Source: Anaerolineaceae bacterium
GTDB taxonomy: Bacteria > Chloroflexota > Anaerolineae > Aggregatilineales > Phototrophicaceae
DNA length: 64,000 nt
Assembly (NCBI GenBank): GCA_007693385.1
Contig: REDR01000069.1
Location: 17,154-81,153 of the forward strand
Direction of reading: 5' to 3'
The translations under genes were made by a program, and so were the position numbers. Under the pieces are notes generated by a model. The model did not search any database. It saw nothing but the letters and a program-made list of their open reading frames with translations, and was not told where the DNA came from. Positions 1-8,691 of this stretch are shown here, piece by piece (the stretch's first letter is position 1; each line of letters starts with the position of its first letter).

Positions 1-958
1 GATACAGATTTTCAACGCGCTACTGGTGACCAATGTCGCCGATCCTACCGCCGCTAGTCTGGAGATCATCCCCGGTTTCGGCAGTGATTTCTTGTTGACG
101 ATCAGCGTGCTAGCCACCATGACGGCGGGCACGATGTTCGCGGTGTGGCTGGGTGAACTCATCACCGAGCAGGGCATCGGTAACGGTATTTCCATCATCA
201 TCTTCGCCGGTATTGTGGCCGAAGCACCGTCCAATCTGGTGAATCTGGCGACATCTTCGTTGCGTCCGTTCTACGACCTGATCCTCTTCGTGGTGATTAC
301 CATCGTCAGTATCGTGACGATTGTCTACATTCAAGAGGGCGTGCGTCGGGTTCCGGTGCAGTACGGCAAGCGCGTTCGTGGCCGCAAGCAATACGGCGGC
401 ACCAGCACGCACATCCCGCTTCGCGTTAATCCGGTGGGCATGATCCCGCTTATCTTCAGTCAGGCGGTGGTCACGTTCCCGGCGATCTTTGTCAGTTTCT
501 TCCCTGATAGCGGCTTCCGAAGAGCGGTGACCGACTCCTTCGGCAACCAGCAAGGGCTGGTGTACTGGGGGACGTTCTTCACCCTTACCGTAGCCTTCAC
601 CTTCTTCTACTCCGAAGTGATGATCGGCAACCAGAATCTCGCCGATTCGCTACAACGGCAGGGCGGCTTTATCCCGGGCATCCGTCCGGGCAAGCGTACC
701 GAAGACTATATCATCCGCGTGACGCGGCGCATTACACTGGTTGGCGCGGTCTTCTTAGGGATCATCGCCATCGTGCCCGGTATCGTGGACTTCGTGAACG
801 GCATCATCTTTCCGGGCGAGACGGTGGGCGGCACACTGAACGCGGCCACCGTATTAACCGGCGCCGGTCTCATCATTGTGGTCGGCGTGGTGATCGACTT
901 CATGCGCCAGCTAGAAGCACAGCTGGTCATGCGTAACTACGAAGGCTTCATGCGCTAA
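1..958 (+). CDS. secY: Preprotein translocase subunit SecY (5' truncated by window)
   Basis: This is the central channel subunit of the Sec translocon in the inner membrane. The reading frame is already open at base 2, so the N-terminal part lies outside the window and the GTG at 26 is not a real start. About 318 residues remain of a protein usually near 430-440. Visible signatures are the WLGELITEQGIGNG segment, the RVNPVGMIPLIFSQ segment ahead of a membrane span, and the conserved tail QLVMRNYEGFMR. Several hydrophobic spans alternate with short basic loops, as expected. It is the first gene here of the spc/alpha ribosomal cluster, and adk follows after 93 bases. Confidence 0.97.
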   Translation, partial: IQIFNALLVTNVADPTAASLEIIPGFGSDFLLTISVLATMTAGTMFAVWLGELITEQGIGNGISIIIFAGIVAEAPSNLVNLATSSLRPFYDLILFVVITIVSIVTIVYIQEGVRRVPVQYGKRVRGRKQYGGTSTHIPLRVNPVGMIPLIFSQAVVTFPAIFVSFFPDSGFRRAVTDSFGNQQGLVYWGTFFTLTVAFTFFYSEVMIGNQNLADSLQRQGGFIPGIRPGKRTEDYIIRVTRRITLVGAVFLGIIAIVPGIVDFVNGIIFPGETVGGTLNAATVLTGAGLIIVVGVVIDFMRQLEAQLVMRNYEGFMR

Positions 959-972
959 AGACGATAGCGGAT

Positions 973-999
973 GGGGGCGTGCATCTTGCGCCCCCGTTT
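973..999 (+). terminator. Stem-loop between secY and adk
   Basis: Seven G/C-rich base pairs (973-979 with 89-95 of the same hundred, i.e. 989-995) enclose a nine-base loop and are followed by only GTTTC. It could attenuate transcription or protect the secY mRNA end. The short T-run makes full termination doubtful, and adk would otherwise lack a promoter. Confidence 0.4.
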
Positions 1000-1051
1000 C
1001 ACTTCTCGCTGATCGACAACCGTCGATGACACGAACAGGAGTCACACCATC

Positions 1052-1768
1052 ATGGGTCTGTATGTCATTATCATGGGCGTGCAGGGTGCCGGCAAAGGCA
1101 CACAGGCCGCTTACATTCAGGCACAGTACGGTATCCCGCAGGTCTCCACAGGCGACCTATTCCGCGCCATGAAAACCCGTGAAGACGAGTTGGCGCGGCG
1201 TGTGCAGGACATCATGAACGCCGGTCTACTGGTGCCGGATGAAGTGACCAACGAAGTATTACAGGATCGTCTGGAACAGGCGGACGCGGCGGGCGGTGTC
1301 ATCCTTGATGGCTACCCGCGCAACATCGCGCAGGCCGAATGGCTGGCGCAATACCTGACCGGACGCGGCGAGTCGTTATCCGCCGTTATCCTGCTGGAAC
1401 TGGATGCGTTCACCGCCTTCAAGCGGGCTTTCGGGCGCGTGCAGTCACCATCTAGCGGGCAGATGTTCAACATCTACAGCGAAGCCGAGCGCCTGACGTG
1501 GCAGGCCGTCCCGCATCCGGGGGGCGAGTACCCGCCGCGCATCGAAGCGACGGACACGCAAACCGGCGAGGCGTTAGCGCGTCGTTCCGACGATGCCGAC
1601 GCCGCCAGCGTGGTCAAGCGTATTGATACATTCTACGCCGCCACCCAGCCGCTAGTCGATTACTACCGCGAGCGCGGCGTGCTGGTTTCCGTCAACGCCG
1701 ACCAGCCGGTTGAGGCGGTCAGCGCGGCGATCAAATCAGAGCTGGATCGCATCCAGTCGGGCGGTTGA
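1052..1768 (+). CDS. adk: Adenylate kinase, divergent LID and P-loop
   Basis: Cytosolic enzyme that interconverts ATP + AMP and 2 ADP. The P-loop is at residues 9-17 but reads GVQGAGKGT, with Gln where most adenylate kinases have Pro. The AMP-binding DGYPRN motif lies near residue 88 and the RRSDD arginine/aspartate motif near 176-180. The LID region (about 130-165) has lost the GRR signature and has no zinc cysteines; it reads GRVQSPSSGQ and is unusually long. At 238 residues it is slightly larger than the usual 210-220. An AGGAG lies about 12 bases before the ATG. Its place between secY and map supports the call. The odd LID could mean altered nucleotide specificity. Confidence 0.88.
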   Translation: MGLYVIIMGVQGAGKGTQAAYIQAQYGIPQVSTGDLFRAMKTREDELARRVQDIMNAGLLVPDEVTNEVLQDRLEQADAAGGVILDGYPRNIAQAEWLAQYLTGRGESLSAVILLELDAFTAFKRAFGRVQSPSSGQMFNIYSEAERLTWQAVPHPGGEYPPRIEATDTQTGEALARRSDDADAASVVKRIDTFYAATQPLVDYYRERGVLVSVNADQPVEAVSAAIKSELDRIQSGG

Positions 1769-2568
1769 ACGTGTCCGAGCCGATCATCAAGACGCCGGAA
1801 GAAATCGCCATCATGCGCGAAGCGGGGCGCATCGTCGCGCTCGCACATGAGGCCATGCGCGAGGCCGTTGCGCCCGGCGTCAGCACGTTGGCGCTAGACC
1901 GCATCGCGGCGGAAGTGCTGGCCGATCATGGCGCGACGCCCGCCTTTCTGGGCTATCCGAAGCCGGACGCGCCGCCTTTTCCGGCGACGATCACCGCCAG
2001 CATCAATCATGAATTGGTGCATGGCATCCCGGACGAGAAGCGCATCCTGCAAGAAGGCGACATCATCAGCTTAGATGTCGGTTGCCATTACGAAGGGTTC
2101 GTCGGCGATGCGGCGCGAACGTGGCCGGTTGGCGAAGTCGCGCCCGCCGCCCAGCGCTTGATCGACGCCACCCGCGACACGCTGTATGCCGCGATCGAGG
2201 AGGCACGCGCCGGTCGGCGTGTCAGCTTTATCGCCCGCACCACGCAGGGATTCGCCGCCAGTCGTGGTTACATCGTTGCGAAGGAATACACCGGTCACGG
2301 CGTCGGGCGCAAGATGCACGAGCCGCCCGCCGTGCCCAACTGGTGGCCGAGTGGTAGATGGCGGCGGCATCCGTATCATGCGGCTGACGTGGTTTTACAG
2401 CCGGGTATGACATTAGCCATCGAGCCGATGCTCATCGTCGGACGTGAATATCTGGTCGAACTTGACGACGGCTGGACGGTGGTCACGCGGGACGGCTCGC
2501 TGTGTGCCCACTGGGAACACAGTATCGCGGTCACAGAAGGCGATCCGTTGATCTTGACCTTGCCTTGA
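1765..2568 (+). CDS. map: Methionine aminopeptidase, type I
   Basis: Removes the initiator methionine from new proteins. The five metal ligands of the family are visible in order: Asp in LDVG, Asp in GDAA, His in GHGVG, Glu in AIEP and Glu in the late WEHS motif. The frame starts with TTG at 1765, overlapping the adk stop by four bases (TTGA), which suggests translational coupling; a GTG at 1771 is an alternative. A short basic insertion (NWWPSGRWRRHP) lies between the GHGVG histidine and the LQPGM strand. The gene sits at the usual place after adk, but infA, which often follows map, is not present. Confidence 0.95.
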   Translation: MNVSEPIIKTPEEIAIMREAGRIVALAHEAMREAVAPGVSTLALDRIAAEVLADHGATPAFLGYPKPDAPPFPATITASINHELVHGIPDEKRILQEGDIISLDVGCHYEGFVGDAARTWPVGEVAPAAQRLIDATRDTLYAAIEEARAGRRVSFIARTTQGFAASRGYIVAKEYTGHGVGRKMHEPPAVPNWWPSGRWRRHPYHAADVVLQPGMTLAIEPMLIVGREYLVELDDGWTVVTRDGSLCAHWEHSIAVTEGDPLILTLP

Positions 2569-2577
2569 TCGCACAGA

Positions 2578-2597
2578 GGGGCGCGATTCGTTGCGCC
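2578..2597. repeat. Divergent intergenic palindrome (GGGGCGC type)
   Basis: An imperfect inverted repeat, GGGGCGCGATTCGTTGCGCC, just after map. It resembles the palindromes at 15185 and 31987 and lies 20 bases before a copy of the GGGGCGTAGC family. Confidence 0.45.
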
Positions 2598-2616
2598 GCA
2601 TAAACGGGAATCTGCG

Positions 2617-2636
2617 GGGGCGTAGCGTGCTACGTC
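2617..2636. repeat. Dispersed palindromic repeat, copy 1
   Basis: GGGGCGTAGCGTGCTACGTC, one member of the intergenic family with consensus GTAGGGGCGTAGC-RY-GCTACGCCC. It is preceded by GGAATCTGC, close to the AAATCTGTA that precedes the copies at 33377 and 46840. It lies between map and rpmJ. Confidence 0.75.
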
Positions 2637-2754
2637 CGTCTGCGGTGTTGCCAACAACCTGAAATGCACACGCCTTGAATCGGTTGTAGACACGCTCACA
2701 GCATTATGATATGATGAACGATCTGTATAAAAGCCAAAACAGGGGCCGTTTAAC

Positions 2755-2868
2755 ATGAAAGTTTCAGCATCAGTCAGACGCCGCTGTCCAAAGTGCCGTG
2801 TGATTAAGCGTCACGGTCGCGTGATGATTATTTGCACGAACCCCAAGCACAAACAGCGCCAAGGTTAA
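2755..2868 (+). CDS. rpmJ: 50S ribosomal protein L36
   Basis: A 37-residue protein of the large ribosomal subunit. It starts [14 protein letters not shown] and ends KHKQRQG. The zinc ligands Cys11, Cys14, Cys27 and His32 are all present, so this is the zinc-binding form. It precedes rpsM by 23 bases as in most bacterial alpha operons. infA is missing upstream; the 186-base gap after map instead holds palindromic repeats and possibly a promoter. Confidence 0.95.
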   Translation: MKVSASVRRRCPKCRVIKRHGRVMIICTNPKHKQRQG

Positions 2869-2891
2869 AAATCGTAGGGAGATAAATCGGC

Positions 2892-3275
2892 ATGGCACGT
2901 ATTGTAGGTGTAGACCTGCCACGCAACAAGCGCATTGTGATCGCGTTGACTTATATCTACGGGATCGGGCGCTCCACCAGCGAGCAGATTTTAGCGGAGA
3001 CGGGCATTGACCCCAGTACGCGGGTACATGACCTGACCGAAGATCAGGCGCAGTCCTTGCGCGAGGCCATCGCCCCGTTGACGACGGAAGGCGATTTGCG
3101 CCGCCAGCTACAGGGCAACATCAAGCGTCTGGTAGACATTGGCACGTATCGCGGTTTGCGGCATCGCCGTAACCTGCCGGTGCGCGGCCAGCGTACCCGC
3201 ACCAACGCCCGCACCAAGCGCGGCGCTAAGAAGACCGTGCCGGGGCGTGGCCGTCGGCGTGGTGCCAAGAAGTAA
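2892..3275 (+). CDS. rpsM: 30S ribosomal protein S13
   Basis: Small-subunit head protein that contacts the 50S subunit and P-site tRNA. Family features are ARIVGVDLP at the N-terminus, the IYGIGRS helix-two-turn-helix motif, the [17 protein letters not shown] signature near residues 88-105 and a very basic tail. At 127 residues it has normal length. The start ATG follows AGGGAG by about seven bases. Confidence 0.97.
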   Translation: MARIVGVDLPRNKRIVIALTYIYGIGRSTSEQILAETGIDPSTRVHDLTEDQAQSLREAIAPLTTEGDLRRQLQGNIKRLVDIGTYRGLRHRRNLPVRGQRTRTNARTKRGAKKTVPGRGRRRGAKK

Positions 3276-3357
3276 CGGCGGTCTGTATCGTACAGGCCGC
3301 GTTGCACCAATTTTATCGCATGGCAATTGGCGCCCTGCCAGCCAACCCGCAGGGCGC
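3276..3357 (+). promoter_or_regulatory. Two stem-loops in the rpsM-rpsK gap
   Basis: The gap between rpsM and rpsK is unusually long (107 bases) and contains an imperfect hairpin at about 3280-3298 (GGTCTGTA with TACAGGCC) and a perfect nine-base-pair stem GCGCCCTGC (3330-3338) with GCAGGGCGC (3349-3357). Neither is followed by a T-run. They could be an r-protein binding site or mRNA processing element; the function is not shown by the sequence. Confidence 0.35.
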
Positions 3358-3382
3358 GTGTTGACTTAAAGCGGAGTGATCT

Positions 3383-3781
3383 ATGGCAAAAGGTAGAAAA
3401 GGCGGGCGCCGTACCGCCAAGAAAGTCGTAAAGAATATCCCATACGGACAGGCGCACATCTACGCGACCTTCAACAATACCATTGTGTCGATGACCGACC
3501 AATCCGGTAACGTTGTCGCGTGGTCTAGCGCGGGTACCAGTGGCTTTAAGGGTAGCCGTAAAAGCACCCCCTACGCCGCCCGTATCGCCGCACAGACCGC
3601 CGCCGAGACCGCCCAGACGCACGGCATGAAAGAAGTGGATGTCTTCGTCAAAGGGCCCGGCCCCGGACGCGAAAATGCCATCCGTGCGATTCAGGCTAGC
3701 GGCCTCAAAGTGCGCTCTATCGCTGATATGACGCCGATTCCGCATAACGGCGTTCGCCCGCCCAAGAAGCGTCGCGTATAA
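3383..3781 (+). CDS. rpsK: 30S ribosomal protein S11
   Basis: Small-subunit platform protein. The sequence carries the expected [16 protein letters not shown] strand, the [10 protein letters not shown] turn, the VKGPGPGRE motif and the C-terminal [13 protein letters not shown]. Length (132 residues) is normal. GGAG lies eight bases before the ATG. In most genomes rpsD follows; here the next gene is rpoA. Confidence 0.97.
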   Translation: MAKGRKGGRRTAKKVVKNIPYGQAHIYATFNNTIVSMTDQSGNVVAWSSAGTSGFKGSRKSTPYAARIAAQTAAETAQTHGMKEVDVFVKGPGPGRENAIRAIQASGLKVRSIADMTPIPHNGVRPPKKRRV

Positions 3782-3832
3782 CCAAACCGGCGATACCCGT
3801 CCGCGATATTTGTGAAGTGAGGAGACAAACAA

Positions 3833-4819
3833 TTGGTCACGAATCAAATGGTTCTGCCCCATCGGGTTGAAAGCGATGCCATGACCCGCAACTACGGGCG
3901 CTTTGTGATTAGCCCGCTAGAAAGTGGTTATGGCCTGACGCTAGGCAATTCCCTGCGCCGCATTTTGCTGTCCTCTTTGCCGGGTGCGGCTGTGACCAGT
4001 ATTCGCGTCTCCGACGTGCATCATGAATTCTCCGCCATTCCCAATGTGCGCGAGGATATGACACAGTTGATCTTGCAGATCAAGCAACTGCGCCTCAAAT
4101 TGCATGATGGCGTCGAGCAGTCGCGCTTACGTCTGGAGCATCGCGGCGAGGGCACGGTCACGGCGGCGGACATCGTGTGCCCGTCGGATGTAGAGATCAT
4201 CAACACTGATCTTTACCTGTTCACCGTGGACGACCCGCGCAACGAAGCGCACATCGAGATGGAATTCAACGTCATGCTCGGGCGCGGCTATAGCCCGTCT
4301 GAGGAGCGTGGCCGCCTGCCGATTGGCGAATTGCCGATTGATGCGGTCTTTAGCCCGATCCGCCGCGTGAATTACGAAGTCGAACGGGCGCGTGTCGGCC
4401 AGCGTACCAACTATGACCGCCTGATTATCGAAATCTGGACGGATGGCACGGTACGCCCCGAAGAAGCACTGACGCAAGCCGCGCAAATTATGATCCGCCA
4501 CATGACCGTGATTAGCGGTCTACAGCCGGATACCACGTTGCCCGATGGCTGGATTCCGTCGTCCGCGCCGGAAGAAGAAGAAGACAAAGAACAACCCCAT
4601 CAGCGCTTTAAGGACAAGATGATCGAAGAGCTTGACCTGAGCGTGCGCGTGTTTAACTCGCTCAAGCGTACCGGCATCGCCACCGTTGGCGATGTGCTGG
4701 ATATGCTGGATCGCGGACAGGATGCGATGCTGGCAATCCGCAACTTCGGCGAGAAATCGCTGGATGAGCTGGTGGATAAACTGCGCGAAAAGGGTTATCT
4801 GCAACAAGAAGAGGAATGA
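3833..4819 (+). CDS. rpoA: DNA-directed RNA polymerase alpha subunit
   Basis: Alpha subunit of RNA polymerase. The N-terminal dimerisation domain shows FVISPLESGYGLTLGNSLRR (residues about 23-42), the hallmark of bacterial alpha. The C-terminal domain, about residues 255-325, has the helix-hairpin-helix DNA-binding region with IRNFGEKSLDEL. An acidic linker (EEEEDKE) separates the two. The frame begins with TTG at 3833, preceded by GAGGAG at ten bases, which favours this start over the ATG five codons later. It follows rpsK directly, with no rpsD between. Confidence 0.97.
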   Translation: MVTNQMVLPHRVESDAMTRNYGRFVISPLESGYGLTLGNSLRRILLSSLPGAAVTSIRVSDVHHEFSAIPNVREDMTQLILQIKQLRLKLHDGVEQSRLRLEHRGEGTVTAADIVCPSDVEIINTDLYLFTVDDPRNEAHIEMEFNVMLGRGYSPSEERGRLPIGELPIDAVFSPIRRVNYEVERARVGQRTNYDRLIIEIWTDGTVRPEEALTQAAQIMIRHMTVISGLQPDTTLPDGWIPSSAPEEEEDKEQPHQRFKDKMIEELDLSVRVFNSLKRTGIATVGDVLDMLDRGQDAMLAIRNFGEKSLDELVDKLREKGYLQQEEE

Positions 4820-4926
4820 ACCCGCCGCGATTTCTAGCGGCGCTGGATCGGTTCACCATAATTTGAGTCTAGGCGGGGCGCGGGCAACAGGTCGCGCCCT
4901 TGTGAAGTGTTAAGGGAGCAAACGCT

Positions 4927-5337
4927 ATGCGTCATCGCGTAAAAGGAAAAAAACTCAGCCGTGATAGCGGCCATCGCAAAGCACTACGTAAAAACATGAT
5001 GATCGCCATTTTCCAGCATGAGCGCATCCGCACTACAGAGGCCAAAGCCAAGTTCGTGCGCGGCCATGTGGAGCGCATCATCACCATCGCCAAGCGTGGC
5101 CTCGCCAAAGCCGAAGCCGCCGGTGATCCCGCGCCCGCCGTCCACGCTCGCCGCCTCGTCGCCAGCCGCCTGAACAATGATCGGGTGATGGTCAAGAAGA
5201 TTTTCGACGAATTAGCGCCGCGCTATGAAGGCCGTCAGGGTGGCTACACGCGCATCTACAAGCTAGGTCCGCGCAAGGGCGATAACGCGCCGATGGTCAT
5301 TCTGGAACTGGTCGGCGAAGACGACACCGACGAATAA
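4927..5337 (+). CDS. rplQ: 50S ribosomal protein L17
   Basis: Large-subunit protein near the tunnel exit. MRHRVKGKKLSRDSGHRKALRKNM is a typical L17 start (given here as MRHRVKGKKLS then GHRKALRKN), followed by IRTTEAKAKFVRGHVERII and the YTRIYKLGPRKGDNAPM ending. Length is 136 residues with a short acidic tail. A GGGAG site lies before the ATG. It follows rpoA, the conserved order. Confidence 0.96.
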   Translation: MRHRVKGKKLSRDSGHRKALRKNMMIAIFQHERIRTTEAKAKFVRGHVERIITIAKRGLAKAEAAGDPAPAVHARRLVASRLNNDRVMVKKIFDELAPRYEGRQGGYTRIYKLGPRKGDNAPMVILELVGEDDTDE

Positions 5338-5352
5338 GCGGGCGAGCGCAGA

Positions 5353-6117
5353 ATGCCGCGCTGGTGTGCGATACTGGCCTATGATGGCACAGCCTATCAG
5401 GGCTTCCAGCGTCAGGCGTCCGGCACGCCGACGGTGCAGGCGGAACTAGAGGCCGCCATCCGGCGCATTACCGCGCAGGATGTGACGGTGATCGCCGCCG
5501 GACGCACCGACACCGGCGTACACGCGACGGGGCAGGTGATCGCCTTTGATGTCGATTGGCCGCACCCGCCCGCCGCCTTGCTCCGTGCGCTCAACGCGGC
5601 TTTGCCGCCGGATGTCGCCTTGCAGGGGATCGTCCGGCGCGATGGCTTTCATCCGCGCTATGATGCGCGGGAACGCGAGTACGTTTACACCGTGATACAT
5701 GCGCCCCAGCGCCAACCGTTAACGCGGAATCAGGCGTGGTATGTGCCCCAGCCGTTGGCGCTCGACGCGATGAACCGCGCCGCCGCCGTGCTGGTTGGCC
5801 GCCACGACTTCGCCACCTTCGGTCAATCGCCACACGGCGACAACACCGTGCGCGAAGTCTTTCGCTCCGCGTGGGCGCAGGTCGCGGGCGAATCCGGCGT
5901 GACGACGTTCCGCTACACGATCAGCGCGACGGCGTTCCTGCACCATATGGTGCGGCGCATCGTCGGCCTGCTGGTCAACGTCGGGCGCGGCTGGCTGACG
6001 GTGGCGGATTTCGCCGCCATTTTCGCGGGTGCGGATCGCTCACGAGTGGGCATCATCGCGCCGCCGTGCGGGTTAGTCCTGCGCTATGTGGGCTATGATC
6101 CGCCGCTATGTTTTTGA
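5353..6117 (+). CDS. truA: tRNA pseudouridine(38-40) synthase
   Basis: Converts uridines 38-40 of the anticodon arm to pseudouridine. The catalytic aspartate sits in GRTDTGVHATGQ near residue 53. Other family marks are YDGTAYQGFQRQ at the N-terminus, the FHPRYDARERE-YVY segment and FLHHMVRRIVG near residue 196. At 254 residues it has normal size. It starts 15 bases after rplQ, so it is likely cotranscribed, the order rplQ-truA-rplM-rpsI being common. Confidence 0.95.
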   Translation: MPRWCAILAYDGTAYQGFQRQASGTPTVQAELEAAIRRITAQDVTVIAAGRTDTGVHATGQVIAFDVDWPHPPAALLRALNAALPPDVALQGIVRRDGFHPRYDAREREYVYTVIHAPQRQPLTRNQAWYVPQPLALDAMNRAAAVLVGRHDFATFGQSPHGDNTVREVFRSAWAQVAGESGVTTFRYTISATAFLHHMVRRIVGLLVNVGRGWLTVADFAAIFAGADRSRVGIIAPPCGLVLRYVGYDPPLCF

Positions 6118-6240
6118 AATTCCGGCCACTGTGCCGTTTTTCCGGCTTTGCAAAATCACCGGCGAACGGTGGACAAATCGAAGCCGTCACTGTTTGTTTG
6201 ATGGCGGAGCGCAACGCCCGCCACAAGTGGAGAGAAACAC

Positions 6241-6675
6241 ATGAAGCAGAAAACATTTACCCCAACCCCCGCCGACATTGAGCGGCAATGGTGGGTGGTA
6301 GATGCCGAAGGCAAGACGCTCGGACGCATGGCGACGGAAATCGCCCGCATCCTGCGCGGCAAGCATAAGGTCATCTACAGCCCGCATGTAGACGTTGGCG
6401 ATTACGTGGTGGTCATCAACTGCGATAAGATCGTCGTCACCGGCAACCGTATGGACACCAAAATCTATTACACGCATTCCGGTTTCATGGGCGGCTTGAA
6501 GTCCAGAACGATGCGTCAGGTGATGGCGAAGCATCCGGAGCGCGTCATCAAGAGCGCGGTCAAGGGCATGTTGCCCAAGGGCGTGCTAGGCCGTCAGATG
6601 TTCAAAAAGTTGAAGGTCTACGCCGGCGCGGATCATCCGCACGCCGCGCAAAAGCCGCAAGTTCTGGAACTGTAA
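6241..6675 (+). CDS. rplM: 50S ribosomal protein L13
   Basis: Early-assembling large-subunit protein. Residues [19 protein letters not shown], then the [13 protein letters not shown] strand, [12 protein letters not shown] and [22 protein letters not shown] are all classic L13. Length is 144 residues. The 123-base gap after truA contains a small stem (around GGCGGAGCGCAACGCCCGCC) before a GGAGAG ribosome site; L13 leaders are often regulatory, but I cannot show that here. Confidence 0.97.
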   Translation: MKQKTFTPTPADIERQWWVVDAEGKTLGRMATEIARILRGKHKVIYSPHVDVGDYVVVINCDKIVVTGNRMDTKIYYTHSGFMGGLKSRTMRQVMAKHPERVIKSAVKGMLPKGVLGRQMFKKLKVYAGADHPHAAQKPQVLEL

Positions 6676-6684
6676 GGGGGCACG

Positions 6685-7080
6685 ATGTCAGCACAGTATT
6701 ATGAAGGAATTGGTCGCCGCAAGTCGGCATCGGCGCGTGTCCGCCTGTTTCCGGGTGGCACCGGCAACATCATCATCAACGACAAAGACGCCCGCGACTA
6801 TCTGCCGCGTCCCGGCGATGTCGAGATTTTCATGCAACCGTTGAACGAAATCGGGCAGGACAACAGCTACGACATCACCATCAAAGTGAGTGGTGGCGGC
6901 GTTAGCGGCCAGCGCGACGCCATCCGTCTCGGTGTCGCCCGCGCCCTGCTGAAGATCGACCCCGATCTGCGCCCGCGTATGCGTTCCGGCGGCTACCTCA
7001 CCCGCGATGCGCGTGAGAAAGAGCGCAAGAAACCCGGCCTCAAACGCGCCCGTAAAGCGCCCACATATACCAAGCGTTAA
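6685..7080 (+). CDS. rpsI: 30S ribosomal protein S9
   Basis: Small-subunit head protein whose C-terminal tail touches P-site tRNA. It begins YYEGIGRRKSASARVRLFPG and ends with KKPGLKRARKAPTYTKR, with the invariant final Lys-Arg. The central GGGVSGQRDAIRLGVARAL motif is present. Ten bases separate it from rplM, and the operon ends at the terminator 27 bases downstream. Confidence 0.97.
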   Translation: MSAQYYEGIGRRKSASARVRLFPGGTGNIIINDKDARDYLPRPGDVEIFMQPLNEIGQDNSYDITIKVSGGGVSGQRDAIRLGVARALLKIDPDLRPRMRSGGYLTRDAREKERKKPGLKRARKAPTYTKR

Positions 7081-7106
7081 TCCGTTTCGATTGATGTGGT
7101 ATGCTC

Positions 7107-7136
7107 AAAGGCAAGGCGATTCCGTCTTGCCTTTTT
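7107..7136 (+). terminator. Intrinsic terminator of the ribosomal operon
   Basis: Nine base pairs (AAAGGCAAG with CTTGCCTTT) enclose a ten-base loop and run directly into five T residues. It closes the operon after rpsI. It also lies inside the longest open frame of the next gene, which shows that the ATG at 7101 is not that gene's start. Confidence 0.85.
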
Positions 7137-7160
7137 GATTGCCGCTTAGGAGAGATGACC

Positions 7161-8624
7161 ATGACCATCACCATCGTCGGATTAGGCGCGGGCGACATCG
7201 ACGACCTGACGCGCAAAGCATGGCGCGTGCTGAAAAATGCGCCGGTGGTCTACCTGCGGACGGCGCGGCATGGGTGCGTCAGTTGCTTGCCGCAGAGCGA
7301 CACGCGCTATCATAGCTTTGATGCGCTGTACGAGGCGAAAGACGATTTCGAGGCGGTCTATACCGCGATTGTCGATACGCTGATGGATGCCGCGCAATCC
7401 GGCGATGTGGTCTATGCCGTGCCCGGCGACCCGACAGTGGGCGAGGCCACCACCGCGCAGATCATCACGCGAGGCCGCGAGGCCGGAATCGACGTGCAGA
7501 TCGTGCATGGCGTCAGCTTTGTGGAGCCATCGCTGGCGGCGGTGGGCGTCGATGCGCTAGATGGCCTGCAAATCTACGACGGAATCGACATCGCCCGCGC
7601 CCATCACCCGCCGCTTAATCCTGATTTTCCGGCGCTGATCGGGCAGGTGTATAGCCGCTTTATGGCGTCCAACATCAAGCTGACGCTGATGAACCAGTAC
7701 CCCGACGATTTCCCCGTCCACCTGATTCACTCTGCCGGAACATCACAGCAAACCGTCGAATCCATCCCGCTTCATGAGATTGACCACAGCGCCGCCATCG
7801 GCCACACCACATCGCTTTTCGTTCCGGCGGTGGGCGGCATGACCAGTTTCGAGCGCTTTCAGGACATCATCGCCCATCTGCGCGACCCCGAAGGCGGTTG
7901 TCCGTGGGACTTGAAGCAAACGCATGAGTCGCTCCGTCAATATTTGCTGGAAGAAGCCTACGAAGTGCTGGAAGCCATCGACTCCGGCGACACCGCCGAG
8001 CTATACCGCGAATTGGGCGACCTGTTGCTTCAGGTGGTATTGCACACACAAATCGCCATCGATTCCGGCGAATTCAGCATGACCGACGTGCTACGCCACG
8101 TCAACGAGAAGATGATCCGCCGTCACCCGCACGTATTCGGCGATAAGTCGGTGGATTCCAGCGAGCAAGTCACCGCCAACTGGGACGCGATCAAAGCGGC
8201 GGAGAAAGCCGCGAATCAAAGCGCGGACGACACGCCGCAGTCACGGCTGGATGGCGTGCCGCGTGCTTTACCGGCGTTGTTACGGTCATTGCAGTATCAA
8301 GATCGTGCGGCGCGTGCTGGCTTCGATTGGCCGGTGATTGACGACGTTCGCGCCAAGCTCAGCGAGGAACTGGACGAGGTGCTATCCGCGCCGGACGACG
8401 AAGCGCGGCGCGAGGAATTGGGCGATCTGCTGTTCGTGCTGGTCAACTGGGCGCGGTGGCTACGCATTGATCCGGAGAACGCGCTCCGGCTGGCGAACGA
8501 CAAATTCTATCGCCGCTTCCGGCATGTGGAAATGCGCGTCGCGCAGACAGGCCGCCAGATGAACGACCTGACGCTGGCCGAATTAGATGTGTTTTGGGAC
8601 GAAGCGAAGGCGCAAGGGTTATGA
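7161..8624 (+). CDS. Tetrapyrrole-methylase domain / MazG NTP pyrophosphohydrolase fusion
   Basis: Fusion of the YabN type: an N-terminal SAM-dependent tetrapyrrole (corrin/porphyrin) methylase domain (about residues 1-200) and a MazG pyrophosphohydrolase with two helical repeats. The methylase part shows IVGLGAGD and the AVPGDPTVGE loop. The first MazG repeat has the metal-binding EEAYEVLEAI ... ELGDLLLQV pattern around residues 275-305, the second EELDEVL ... EELGDLLFVL near 420-445. MazG domains hydrolyse nucleoside triphosphates, often aberrant ones; the role of the methylase part in such fusions is not settled. The frame opens at 7101, but AGGAG at 7148 lies eight bases before the ATG at 7161, so I use that start. 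Confidence 0.87.
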   Translation: MTITIVGLGAGDIDDLTRKAWRVLKNAPVVYLRTARHGCVSCLPQSDTRYHSFDALYEAKDDFEAVYTAIVDTLMDAAQSGDVVYAVPGDPTVGEATTAQIITRGREAGIDVQIVHGVSFVEPSLAAVGVDALDGLQIYDGIDIARAHHPPLNPDFPALIGQVYSRFMASNIKLTLMNQYPDDFPVHLIHSAGTSQQTVESIPLHEIDHSAAIGHTTSLFVPAVGGMTSFERFQDIIAHLRDPEGGCPWDLKQTHESLRQYLLEEAYEVLEAIDSGDTAELYRELGDLLLQVVLHTQIAIDSGEFSMTDVLRHVNEKMIRRHPHVFGDKSVDSSEQVTANWDAIKAAEKAANQSADDTPQSRLDGVPRALPALLRSLQYQDRAARAGFDWPVIDDVRAKLSEELDEVLSAPDDEARREELGDLLFVLVNWARWLRIDPENALRLANDKFYRRFRHVEMRVAQTGRQMNDLTLAELDVFWDEAKAQGL

Positions 8625-8691
8625 GGTGCGACGCGATGAACCACCATTGCATTTCTGACTGTTGTCACGATACTAGAGGTTTGATCGATGC

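Noticed and set aside
26..28. GTG at 26 as the start of secY
   Set aside because: The frame is open upstream to the window edge and the encoded protein lacks the first spans of SecY, so the gene is cut by the window.
3044..3862. A 272-codon minus-strand frame
   Set aside because: It lies opposite rpsM, rpsK and the start of rpoA and is Arg/Gly/Ala-rich as expected from the reverse strand of conserved ribosomal genes.
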